A program made the translations under genes and the position numbers. A DNA stretch of 64,000 nucleotides from Callaeas wilsoni. Its lineage: Eukaryota > Chordata > Aves > Passeriformes > Callaeidae. The notes beneath the pieces were generated by a model. It was not told where the DNA came from. It saw nothing but the letters and a program-made list of their open reading frames with translations, and did not search any database. Location: the NCBI GenBank assembly GCA_013398955.1, contig VWPU01014792.1:1-64000 (forward strand), in the 5' to 3' direction. Of this stretch, positions 25,141 through 37,130 are shown in pieces (within the stretch, counting starts at the first letter, position 1; the number at the start of each line of letters is the position of its first letter).

Positions 25141-28100
25141 AAAGAAATAAAAGAATCTAGTGGTGTATAAATTTGGGGAATCTGCTGTCGTAGGAGGATA
25201 GAGAAGAAGACCATGTCAAAAGTCATAGGCAATAAGCCTGCAATTATGTAGTTAAAGTTTAACTTCTCAGTTCCAGTGACAAGCTGAGTAGGAGAGCTGC
25301 AGAAAACAGCCAGGTTTCCATGATTTCCCTCAAGGTTCACCTCTGCCAGCTCTCACAGCTTCCCTCTCTGACACTCTCCAACAGGAGGGAGCAAGCAGGG
25401 AACAACACTGACATGAGAGTGAGGAGTTTCTCTAAGGTAGATAATGGATTTTCTAGATATAGAGAGTAAAGAGGGATGATTCTTATTTATGCCAGTTCTC
25501 TTGAAAGCCTAGGAACGTGCAGGTGGCCTGAGCCATCATAGGGCCAGGCAGAGAAGGTTGATCCAGTTGAGAGGCAGAAACTAGCTGCAAACGACTGGAT
25601 GAACCTCACTTGTGGTGGCTACACAAAAGAAGAACTAAGTAGAGAAAAAAAAAAATTTAAAAAGGGCTACTAGAAGACCAGATGTAAGCTCAGAGAACAG
25701 TCTAGCTCAGAAAACAAAGAAACAGCCAGACCAACAGCAGAAAAAGCCTTCTTAATTTTTAAAATTTTTTTTGCATAACTTGTCTCAGAAATTGAGATCT
25801 TCTGTCATAGGAAGGATTTTGACCCAGGAAAATAAGCTTAGATATTTATCAACAAGATTTGAATAAGGAAGGGGAGGACACCAAGTTTGCCAGAACAGTA
25901 CCAATCCACAGAGAACATGCAGTGCTTTCCTTGTGCTCCAGGAAGCTGCTGTTGCTCAGCTTCAACAGCACAGAAATAGATACTGAAGACACTACTTCCA
26001 TTTTGCTACGGACTGCCAGTACTGGAGGGGGGAAGAGAAGGCAGACCATGCAGCTGCTACCTGCAGGAAACCTTCCCCCGTAGGGGGAATACACTCAGCC
26101 CGGCTGGTGTCAATGGGCCTCTGCAGGCTTTGAAGCACGTGGTGTGTACAGGTAGGTGGCAATAGGTCATAGCTTGGACATGATCTTCTTTCTAAGCTCA
26201 GACCCTGCACTCAGATATACAACATGCTTGCCCAAATGCTGAGGAAAAAAGTGGAACGATCATTTAAAGAGATTTGGATCTCAAAGCATGGCACTTCTCA
26301 CAGGCTCTGCTTATAACTCCAGAAAAGTGTCAACACTGGCTGCAAGCAGAGCGGTGAGTGCAGAATGGCCCTTTATTCCACAAGTTTTTCAGACTCTTTC
26401 TGGTATTCACCTTTGAGGTAGGAAATTGCCAAGGGATTCCTTCTCCTTGACTGCTGGTTCTGATTCTTTATCTAATTAGACTCAAATTCCATTATTTGGT
26501 GTCTATTGCTTTCTATCTGTCTGTGTACAGCTGTATTCCTAGAAGTTGTTATGACCTCCTTTTTCTATATCGTTACTTCAAACCACTGTACATGTATTCC
26601 CTCCTCCGTCAGCTTTGTGAGCCCAGATTCATCTAAGCTGCTATTCTACACATTATCTGGGTGCTCTTTTCCATGTGGGACCACAGTGAAATGGAAACCC
26701 AGTGCAAACTAGGTGAAACTTCTTGGGAAAGTGATAGGTATTATCAGCCATTTATTGGTTGCTCGCCCAAACACAAGACTCTGGCAATTCTCTATAGAGA
26801 CTAATTTCTACCTAAACAGCTTCTAAGACACATGCTGGCTTATTGTTGCATAATGTGGGTGATACGCGGGTTACAGCTGGCACCAGTCCTTTAGAGTGGC
26901 TTGAAAGAAATGACCACTACAGAGTAATCTTACGCCCAGTTCAACCCAATGTATGGATCCAACCCACTGACTGTGAAATACTTTACTTGATGAGGAGTCA
27001 TGCAGCCACTGAGTACACCCAAAGAATATGTTTCATCTATAAGGCTTTTGGAATTTCAAGCAGGCAAGCTGACTGCTTGAATGCCAGGATAATAAAAATG
27101 GTTTCAGGCCATTTCAGTCTGATCTAAATATCTGCCTTTTATGAGAGTTCTTTTAAGTCCAGAAATCAGACTTTGCCTTTCTTCTCCTTCATCTTTAAAC
27201 ACAGCCATCCTTTCAAAAGGCATAATGAGAAATGTATCCTGTTGATACTTCACAGTTCTGGAAGAGAGAAAAGAATGCTGTCATCATCACCATCATCATT
27301 AATAATTTTTATTTTTATTTAAAAAGACTTCTATTTTTATTAAAATGAACTTTTCTCTTTACAGAAAACAGAAGCAGAACAGGAAAATGGGCAAATGTTA
27401 CAACCTGAAGCTGTCACAGCATCTCTCCTGAAAATTTTTAGTCTGCCAGACTTGTCACAATCCATCACACTGATTGCTGTGTCACCTTGCATCTTGAATG
27501 AGCTGTTCTTGGCAAGAAAAAGCTAAACTTTCTTCCCAGGCTTTGCCAACCCCTTTCCCTGCAACAGTGGCAGAGAGATGATGCCATTTATCTGGGCCTT
27601 CAGCAAATGAGGAATGTCTTTACCTTTCTTTCACACTGGAGACACAGAAAACAGCAAGTGTTTAGTTAAGCAGCAAAGACATACAGCCGAGGCCTTGTTG
27701 TCTCTGCCATATCATACATTAATTTCTGATGGCCAGTTTGTTAAGTGGCACATATTCCCTCTTTCCACTCTGCTCGTTCTCCTTACTGTTGGAGGAAAAG
27801 ATCTGACACATGGGGCTGAAGAACCAGAGAGGAAGTGGGGTGATGGGCTAGATAAGTTCACCCTGCATGAGACAGAACTGGGAGCTAACATATGGAGAGG
27901 GCAGGCAATGTGTAAGGCATGCCATGGTCATGATGAGGAAAGGAAAGGCACTGAGGAAGCCAGGAGCAGTGCTATCCTTTTTGGTTAGCCAGTTACTTTC
28001 ACAACTAGCTTATTTTCCCTTGCTAATGTGCTAACAAACAAGACATATCCCTTCTCCCCTACAGATATCTTTAAAGAAGGAAAGAAAACTATCCTTCTTT

Positions 28101-31100
28101 TGTACACATGGAGAAATTAATGAACTATAGGAAAGGCAGCTCTGTCATTGTCCCATCATAAATAAAACCCATCAACATTTGGAGCAATCAGACTGTACAT
28201 GCACAGAACATATAGATGCACTAGATTATCCTTGTAACTGTTTTAATATTACAAGACCACAGGGAACCAAGCTTTGGAGTTAAACAGCATGGAGCAAATA
28301 AAAAAAAAATCAATGTGAATTGCACATCTAAGGCTAAAAGGCTAATGCCTTGTGCCAAGACACAGAGCAGTGGCAGAGGATGGAAAATTACTTACTTTAA
28401 TTAGTTTAAAAAACAGAGGAAGATTATGAGGATTTCTGGATGATTCATAAATGCAATGCTTCTTTTAATCTAGTCATTACAGGATTGAAAAATGAACTCC
28501 ATAGGAATTTTCCTTTATGCTCTGAAATTGGTGATTTTTTTAATAGCTGTTTCAACTATCAAAGCAATCTCTGATTTACTGACCTGGAAATATCTCTGCC
28601 TTATTAAGAAACAATGTTTGAGACTGATTGCTGTTGCTTATACAATTATTAACCGACAGCAGAAGAGCTGGTGAGAGGAAGGAATCCTGGCAGTTTAGAA
28701 TATATGGGCCCCAGTTACACACATAGTTTTTTCCCAGATTATCCAGTTCATCTGGATCAGGCACGTCTCATACACTTATACTTCCTCACCAGAAACTCCC
28801 TTCTCTTTCTTCTTCTCCCTTCTCAGTTAGTCCATTTCTTTGGGATATCAGGCAGGAATATACCAGTGAAGATATTCTAAGTCTCATTCAAAACAGCTGA
28901 GCAGGTTCACCTGAAACTTTCTAAAGCATTTAGCCAGAGCTACACACCTGGCATGGAAAAATATCATCTTGGATGCTGAGTGTATAGAAAAATGCTAATT
29001 GTGTCAGGTGGGATATAATGGAAAACACCTCCCATACAGCACACCATCTGCTTTCCCAAAAGTGACAGAACCAGTCACTGTGATTTTCTTTCTGTCCAAG
29101 CTCACTGTAGCTCTTTTTCTTTGAAAAGCATATGTCAAAAAGTGACATTTCTAATGATAAGATGGTCAGTCTGTTTGAACACATTTGTTGCACTGAGATC
29201 TTCAGAAAAAGGTCTGCAGGTGGATACGTCTGGGAAGCCAGTATGAACCTACAGATGAGGAGTGCTAGACTAACCAGGTGCAGTTGTGGTCTTAGAACCT
29301 CATACTTGGTAAGTTTGTGCATATTTGCACCATTGCTGAAAGAGGTTCAGTCAGATGGATCAGGCACATTTGGGGACAACAGACATATAAATGGCACAGT
29401 GAATTTTGTCCCTAGTTTTCTGATAAAATCTAGGTACCTTCTCCAAACTGTGGCACTAGGGAGTCAAGAAGAAATAAGATGGATGCTGTCAGATTCATAA
29501 TACAATTCTAGCAATCTTAATACTTTGAAAGACCTGTATGTTTGTAGTCTGTTCTCCTTCCTTTCCTTTGTGATTTCTACTGCCTTTCCTTACCTCAAGC
29601 CCTTGGAACCAGTTCTAGGTGTTGGCAGAGCATTCCTTTGTCCTGATTGTACACAAGATAAAGGAGACAATGCCCTATACACAGTATTGAATCCTGTGCA
29701 TCAGAGGGGAGCTGCACAGCTGACTTTCCAGAATTGTTGGCAAATGAAGGTAAAATGAAAAGCTCTGTGCAGATCTGAAAGCCTCAACAAGTTAGGACAT
29801 CATCATCATCTGTCTATTTGAAGCAAGTCTGGATGTCCTAGCTTGCTGTGCTGCAAATGTGTTTTCTTGTGTAGTAATTCTTACAACACTGCCTGATCAT
29901 TTCTAACAGAGCAAGAGTAATAGCCTGGAAAAACCTCCACAAACTGAAATTGAAAGGTATACAAGCAGGTGAGAACAGCATGGTGCAAGTGCTGAGATAT
30001 GCTATTTGGGCCCAAATTGCACTTCTGATAATCCAAGACCAAATCTCAGAAAGACAGCAATTCACCTTCTTTCCACCTTCTGTCCCTGGGACTCAGCAGC
30101 CAAGTTCTAAGCAAAGCTATGCTTTTATCTATTTGTCCTTGCTAGTGGTGGCAAAAGTCTGTTAATTAAAAGGCAGTTATCAGTGCCATAATCATTTAAT
30201 CACCTCAACTTTTAAAGAGGTGAGTGAAATCTTTGCTGATGGACTACATAGCTCATGGCTTTACCACAGAGCAGAATCTGGCCATTAAACCTAAAGAAAC
30301 TTGGGTTTGGACAGCACAGCTAGACTAGACTCTACTGCCCCAGTTCCAGCCTTTCCTGCCCTCACCCCCTGGTGATTTTACTCTCCTCTTGGTGATTTTG
30401 TGAGCAACTAAAACATTTTTCTCCACTCAAATGGACAAATTAATAAAAGAAAGAAGGATACCAAGAAAAGGGGAAATGTTTTTTAACAAGAGATAGCAAT
30501 TATTTTGAGGTTTTGTGAATGTAAAGACTGTACATCAACCACACAGTTCAAACTTCTTGTACATCCTCATCTGGCATCAGCTGATATTTATCCCCTTTTT
30601 CATGGAAAATGCCACGTGTGCTGAAAGATAGGAAGCTAGGAACTGCTGTAATAGCTCACCAAATGTATGATTAGTAGCAATTCTTTACCTTGACAACAGG
30701 ATGAGAACGAAAAATCATCTGTGTGGACAAGATAAACCTCTGAAAGCAGCAGTGTACTGAGGCATCAGCATCTTCAGTCTCCCTCCTACCAGAAATGTGA
30801 AGGTGCAGACTGCAAGCACCTTCTGCTCAATGAATTACTAGGAAAAAGCTATGGCTGGCTCAATCTTTGCACTTTATTTCACCTGCCATAATATAAAATT
30901 TATAAGTAAAATATTCAACCTGTCAAAAATTGTGCTCATGTATACTGTGTTAATACTTCTTCTTTTTCTCTCCCCAGATTTTCACAAACAACCCTCCAGC
31001 CCACTAAATTAGGGACTCGGAAGGATAATCTCAAACAGATGATCCCTCACAGGTTTACATTATCAGCTGCTCACATGCTTATTTATACATTCTTATTGTT

Positions 31101-33845
31101 TATCGAGCTTAAATGATCTGTGATGTGATAAAAAACACCTAAAAGAAGGAGCCATCTATTTCTGCAAGAACTGGGTTCAAAACTGACTTACTATATGACA
31201 CATGTACCACCTATTCTGAAAAGAAATTTTCAGAAAATGACACCAAAAAATGTGCTGTAAGGAAAAAGCATAATTTTAGAAATCCCTCATTGTTTAAGTA
31301 GCAACAAAACCAACAAACTAACTAAACAAAATCCCAAGTGAACACAAAAGAAAGGGAAGAAAAATAAAGGCATTTAGAATTCAGGAAGTAGTTTTTGATT
31401 GTGAATTTCATTTTTTTTCCCAGACTGAAAAATGTTATGCAGTTTTTGCAGAAAAAAATCTGAAAATTTTGCATTACATTGTCTGAAGGTGTTTATGTTG
31501 CAACAGTGAAGTTACTTCTGGCAGAACTGGCTGAGCCTGAATCTGCTCATCTCATTTATTTCTAGAGAGCACAAGAAGAAATAAACCCTGTACACTTGTC
31601 CTGAGAGGTAAATGAATGTTTCTCTAAGTCTCAGTGTCTTTGAGCTCCACAGACTGTCAACAGTACTTATTTCTACTGTCAGCTATAAAACTGCCCTAAT
31701 CCACTGGCCAGCTACAACAGATTTGGGCTGTGGAGGAGGAATTTGTAAAGTTAGGGTAGGTTGTCATACAGCATTAAAAAAATTGGGAACTAATTCTCAT
31801 TCCCATGGACATTCATGCAACAGGGTTAAAATAAGGTGGGCCTGAAAATTAATCACTTCTCCATGGCACAAGAAGCTGAAAGCATTTTTCATATAGACTT
31901 CACACTGGTTTTCAGGCCCTACACATTTAGAACAGTTAATGTAGCCTTTCAAAGTTCTCATACAGTAAGCTAAACAAGTGCAACATAGAGTCATCATCTT
32001 TCTTGATTTAAAAGCTTCCAGTTTTCATGTTAACCCTTAATCACTCTCTTTTGTCAGTAGCTCTTAATTGTAGAACATGATCTGTTTCCCTGAGTTTGTT
32101 TTTAGCACTCTTCACCTACTCTGCTTGGAGTCAGTAAATTACCAAGGGTAGCTTTGACATGACTCATTCTGTCTCCTGGATGATGTAACAGATTGTAAAT
32201 ATGAAGAAGATTTGTGGGGAAATTCATTGGAGAAATTGCGCCTGGATGTTTTTATCGTTAAAAATATCTCTACCTTGTGTTGTTCCTGTCCAACAAGGCA
32301 GACTTTTATATGTAAATCTTTCCCTAAGCATGCTAATGAGATACATAAAACTGCCTCCTTCTGAGCAGCCAGAGCCCATGGAGAACTCCCTTTTTCAGCT
32401 CTAAGTTATGCGCACCCTGGAGGATGCACTAATGTATCCAAAGCAGCCTTCATCTTTATGGAGTTCTGACCTCGCTGTGTAACAAGCTCACTTTCAAGTC
32501 CTTCCAGCTACAAGAAAAGCCAGAAAAGATTCGAGGCACTTAACATATTTTTGAGTCAAGACTTCTTGATTAAAAACTGAAATTTATGTCTTCTGCTAAA
32601 TGAACATTCCTAAGTGTCACAGGTGCTCCAGTGGTTACATAAGAAGTTTGGCTCCTAGTATGGACACGCCTTAAGGGCTTTGTGCAAAGGGTAGTGACTG
32701 CAGTGGGATGAATGTGCATTCTTGAAGGAGCTGGGATAGGTCAGCAGATGTGCCCAGTGCTTTTGGAGCAACACAAAGGCTTAGTAGGCATCACTGAGTC
32801 TCTAACGCAGAGACAGGCAATCTACCCTAAGCAGGTTTGGAAATCTCTATGTTTCAGTCTCTGATCTTATGACATTGTCTGTAGGGCACACAAATTCACC
32901 TTCACAGAAAGATTTTCACAAGACAGGCTCTGAGCAGTGCTTACTGGGAGCCCAGATATGCTCGACCCTGCCAGACAACAGGTTTTTCTTCTGTGAGGGG
33001 ATGCCCAGATAGCTACACATCTGGTCTGAATGTCTATCACCTCTACTACAGACCAGTGCTATCCAGTCTTGATGGGATCTGGCCACAGAGCCCTATGGAG
33101 CTCTAGACCACTCTTATGATCCTCACAGATTGGTTCACCACGTTTCAAGTCTATCTGCAAGGGCTATAAACAGACTCAAGCTCCTTTCACCAAAAGGCCA
33201 AACTAACCCAGCAAAAAGGCATTGTGGGCATGTGGGGGTGAAAGCCCAAGATGGGTCAACACGACTCACTTCTTGGCTCTGATTATACAACCTCCCTGTG
33301 CCTATGTCATTCCCCAGCAGAACTGTACTCGAATGGCTTGAGGAATGCACAACTCTTCAGTTCTGACTTCTTGCACTCCAGGAGAACTTGATATCCAAAC
33401 CACCAATTAGACTGTCCTCGTGGGGGTTAGGGCTGGTTATCCTTTTTAATATGCAGTCAACCAGACAACAGTTACTTCTGGTTCCCCCACCTAAAACAAG
33501 CCTTTCTCAGGCTGTAAGAGCTCCAGGACATTGTACTGCAGTCTGTTACCTGCATACAAGGAGAACAAAGCTCAGCTGGAGCAGCCAAGGAAAGAGGTAA
33601 AGGGCATAAGACAAATCTCTTGCCCATGAAGTGATAATGCATCCTTAAAACTCTTTTGACAAGAAGGCTGAGCAGCATAAGTCAGAAAGACTTATGCCAG
33701 GTGCTTCACTGGTGTGTTACTCACCCAGAAGTGCACTGCATATCCTAGCCACTATCATTAAGAGGGCTGACAAATGGAGTTTTGAGAGCAAAGAACCCTT
33801 TCACAATGGAAAATAATATGGTGGTTGAAAAATTTTTTTCTAAGT
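25141..33845. other. Long unassigned stretch
   Basis: I find no gene, RNA or named repeat in these 8.7 kb. Small features are a (CAT)n-like patch at 27281-27300 and T/A-rich runs at 27301-27350. About 32700-33600 is modestly higher in GC than its surroundings and could be an unrecognised old repeat. Open frames up to about 130 codons (28930-29322, -; 27614-27988, +) show no domain signature. Confidence 0.45.
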
Positions 33846-33960
33846 TTGCAATTACTGACATAAGCAAGGATGCTATACTGTAAATATTGAGACATAATTG
33901 GTAAGACAGGTGAGAGTAGTGGAGAGTCCTAAATTATGGGTCAGAATAGTCACATTTCTT
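33846..33960. repeat. Dispersed duplicate, copy A (about 115 bp)
   Basis: This is about 85% identical by eye to 37022-37130, in direct orientation about 3.2 kb away. The best-preserved core is 'gagacataattggtaagacaggtgag', followed by 'ttatgggtcagaatag'. Similarity fades abruptly outside the unit on both sides. All three forward frames are closed by stops, so it is not a coding exon. Confidence 0.8.
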
Positions 33961-34769
33961 TTTGTATTTAAAATGCAAAAAGAAAACTCCTGAATTTGTT
34001 GGCAATTAAAAGGTAAATGCAAGTCTTGATCCCTGGAGACACCACTGGAACAACTGGAAATTTAAAACAAAAACATCAAAAGACATGATAGGAGAAAAGC
34101 TGAGTTTCATAAAGCAGAGACTCAGAGACACATTAATTAACCAAGAAAAAAACAAACAAAATCAATCTATCCTTTAAAGGAGTTCAACAAGCATGGGAAA
34201 AGGCTTTAAAAGTCTCTGTTACAGAACTTGTCCAAAAGAAAGGCAAAAGGGAATACCGCTTGAGACTCTGGCTGACCAGAAAAGATGCAGCCCTTCTCCC
34301 AGCTGCCTCCTGGTCATCAGTTATGTCAGTTAGTGCACAGCTGGAAGGTGTTCAGGTAGCAGGAAAAGGGGGATATCATCTCTCTACCTGAGTATATTTT
34401 GAAGTGGGGATGAAACAATCGTTTTGTGTTTGTTAAGCAAACAATGATCACATAGTTGCAAGCAGCAACATGGTAAGAGAGAGCAAAATATTGCACCTAA
34501 TTTCTCTACCACAAATAATACCCAGTTTCTGAAATTTGAGGAGAGCTGCAACTTTGCAGAAATCTTAAGGATTGGGTTATCCAACACTGCACACAATCTG
34601 TTCTTTTAGCATAGACATGGCCATTTTTGGTCTAACTCAAAGGATCATTTATCTCAGCTTCTCTGTAACACTACACAAGAGCAAAAGTATTGGAGAGAGC
34701 AGAACAGGGTAAGACTGCAGCAGTACTCTCCTAATCACAAGTAATTTGCAGTTCAAGGACTTCCCCAGC
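33961..34769. other. Unassigned sequence
   Basis: I recognise no gene or repeat. Confidence 0.5.
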
Positions 34770-35075
34770 CAAAGGAGATGTTTTTATATTTAAGAGACCT
34801 CAATTAATTTCTTTTCCATGAATTTGTCAAGTTGCCTTCTGAATCTGTGTGAACTTTTAACAGTCACAGTATCCTGCAGCAAAGGGTTATAATGATTAAT
34901 GATAAACTGTATAAAGAACAAACGAAATCCTCCTGTTTTGAAACTCCTTCCTTCTAATTCATGTGTTGCTCTGTAACTTTGCTTTGAAGGGACAGTGACT
35001 AGTCAAACTCCATTCACCTTTGCCAGACCATTTAAGAATCTACAGAACCATCTCATATACCTTCTCAGTTTTCTT
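34770..35075 (-). mobile_element. Ancient CR1/L3-like LINE fragment, inverted
   Basis: Read on the minus strand, the blocks follow the 3' ORF2 region of old amniote CR1 elements: 'aacacatgaattagaaggaaggagtttcaaaac', then 'gttctttatacagtttatcatt', then 'gcaggatactgtgactg' and 'ttgacaaattcatgg'. These match remembered segments for 'agg..g.n.k......fft.sv...iw..lp..v.....v..fk..ld...'. Divergence is high and no frame stays open. Confidence 0.7.
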
Positions 35076-37021
35076 TTTTTCATAGTGCAGTGTATTTACT
35101 GTTTTCCATAGTAGTAGAAGTCTGTTTACTCATTTCCAAAACCCTCACAGATCTGCGGTCATTCCCCTTCTCTGTACCGTACTCTGCACTAAACAGATCC
35201 TATGCAAAGCAGTTACAAATGGCTATTGTTCTTGGACATGAAGAGCACCTTACAGAGACAGTGAAATCGTAGGACTTGGTTAGACAGGAGTGAGTGACAA
35301 AGTACCCAGGAACTCAAACATTTACCTGAACCTGGACCAAGGGAAATATTGCTAAGTAGCAAGAAATGATCCAGAGGTAGGAGAGAGATAGGCCTCTGTC
35401 TTGTCCCTTTCAGTATTGCCCTTTTCAGATCTGTAACAGATATGTGGGTCTGTTTTTAGGTCAGTTTCCTATTGGTAGAGAAATTGTGTATACGGGATCA
35501 GGTATTTTCTCACTTACTTAAGGAAACCCAGTCCTGGAAGAGACACAGTCATAAATGACACACAGACCTCTAGAAATGCCCATCTGCTGTCTCTCACTTT
35601 AAACAAGAGAGCTGACAACTTCTAAAATACTTCATTCCATTTTTTTCTTTTTTTTTTTTTAACCTAAGCTTTTATTTTTTGTACTTTTAGGACCAGATTT
35701 ATTAGACAAATTCTCAGACTCAGTGACATCTGCTGCTGAACTTCTATTAATACATTTAAAAAATCCAATTTCACACAAATTACAATATTATCCATCCTTC
35801 AGGATCATAGCACAGAGCTAGATAACATGACTCAACAATATCCAAGAGCTCTGAAGCCATAAGGCAAATTAAACTAGGTCAATGTCTGTAAAAGTTGCAA
35901 ACCATAAGCCAGTCTTGTGATCTCATGGAGAAGGACACAGGTTTGCGTATTTCAGCTTAGCCATGCATCCAGCTGAGTTTCAAAGACATGGATAAACACT
36001 TTCCAGAGTAATAGCTAAGAAGAGCATAATTGGCAGTGACTACTGTATGAGTACAAAAGAAGATATCAAGAAATATAAAAAGATTTTCCAGATGAGAGCT
36101 GTCAGTCTGAAAATGAAAGGCCAGCTCCAAACCCATCTTTTCTAGGACAAATTCAAGTATATGGCTTATTAAATTCTCTCACAGCTGGAATGCTCAAAAG
36201 AAGAAAAATCAAATGAGAAGCACTGTCTGCTCTAAATGGATGAGGAAATTTAAAGCTTTGCAGTAATGTCTGCTTTAAAAGAGAAAGTGCCAGATTATGG
36301 CAGCCGTGAGCAGAGCTGGATCGTTCTTTCAGCCTACCTATGAAGCAAGAACAGCACAAGCAACAAAAAAAGATCTGTTCCTTCCGTAGGTATGAGCTGT
36401 TTCTCAAGGAGGATGAACTGAGCAACATGAAACAGTACCAAACATTGTGGGCAGTACACAGGCTCGTACTGCTCTCTTTAGGAAGGGTGTATTTAGAGCT
36501 GCTCTGCCCACTCAGGGCTCCAGTCTCCAGGTGTGTGCATAGCAGTATCTGAACGATTGGCCATCACTGAAGACAAACCAAAAGAAACCAGGATACAGTC
36601 TGGGAGAGCCCCTCAGAGCCAGGCTGAGAGCTGAAGCACACTGCTTCTGCTTTGTGCAAATCATCCAAAACTTAGGGTATTCTGGAAAAATACTTTAATT
36701 GTGTTGGGATTTCAGAGGTCTGTCTGGAATCTCAGATGTCTACTTCAGCATGTGAAGAACAGATGTGAAGTTAAGATGGGCAATTTCTGAGAGATTCAGT
36801 TGTATCCTGTTCTTTGTTCTGTTTTCTTCTTTTCTCTTGCAGTTTTTCTCCCATTAGTCTACCACAGGTAGATCACTCTTACCTTCCCCCAGACTTCCAG
36901 ATTCCTGGGAAAAGGCTCTACTTCTCAGTCTGTGCGCATAACCACAGTGCTACTGGTTGAGTCAGAGTGTATACTTAAGCCAATGAGTCATCCACAGCTC
37001 TTTCAGGAGGAAATACTTTTT
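35076..37021. other. Unassigned sequence
   Basis: I recognise no gene or named repeat. A T-rich run lies at 35640-35660. Confidence 0.5.
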
Positions 37022-37130
37022 AAAACTGCAATTACTGACACAAGCTACACTGTGACAATTGAGACATAATTGGTAAGACAGGTGAGGGTAGGGAAAGTCC
37101 CTTATTATGGGTCAGAATAGCCACACTTCT
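37022..37130. repeat. Dispersed duplicate, copy B (about 109 bp)
   Basis: This is the direct-orientation partner of 33846-33960. Relative to copy A it has a deletion of about 7 bp in 'caagctacactg' and a few substitutions. The core 'gagacataattggtaagac' is unchanged. Confidence 0.8.

Noticed and set aside
26130..26215. Possible CR1 tail ('gcaataggtcatagcttggacatgatcttctttctaag')
   Set aside because: The similarity is limited to a short phrase, with no terminal 'attctgtga' and no flanking CR1 blocks.
27614..27988. Plus-strand frame of about 124 codons
   Set aside because: No motif, no homology that I recognise, and no supporting splice or promoter context; length is within chance for AT/GC-mixed sequence.
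28930..29322. Minus-strand frame of about 130 codons
   Set aside because: No recognisable domain, and the composition is unlike a vertebrate coding exon; treated as chance.
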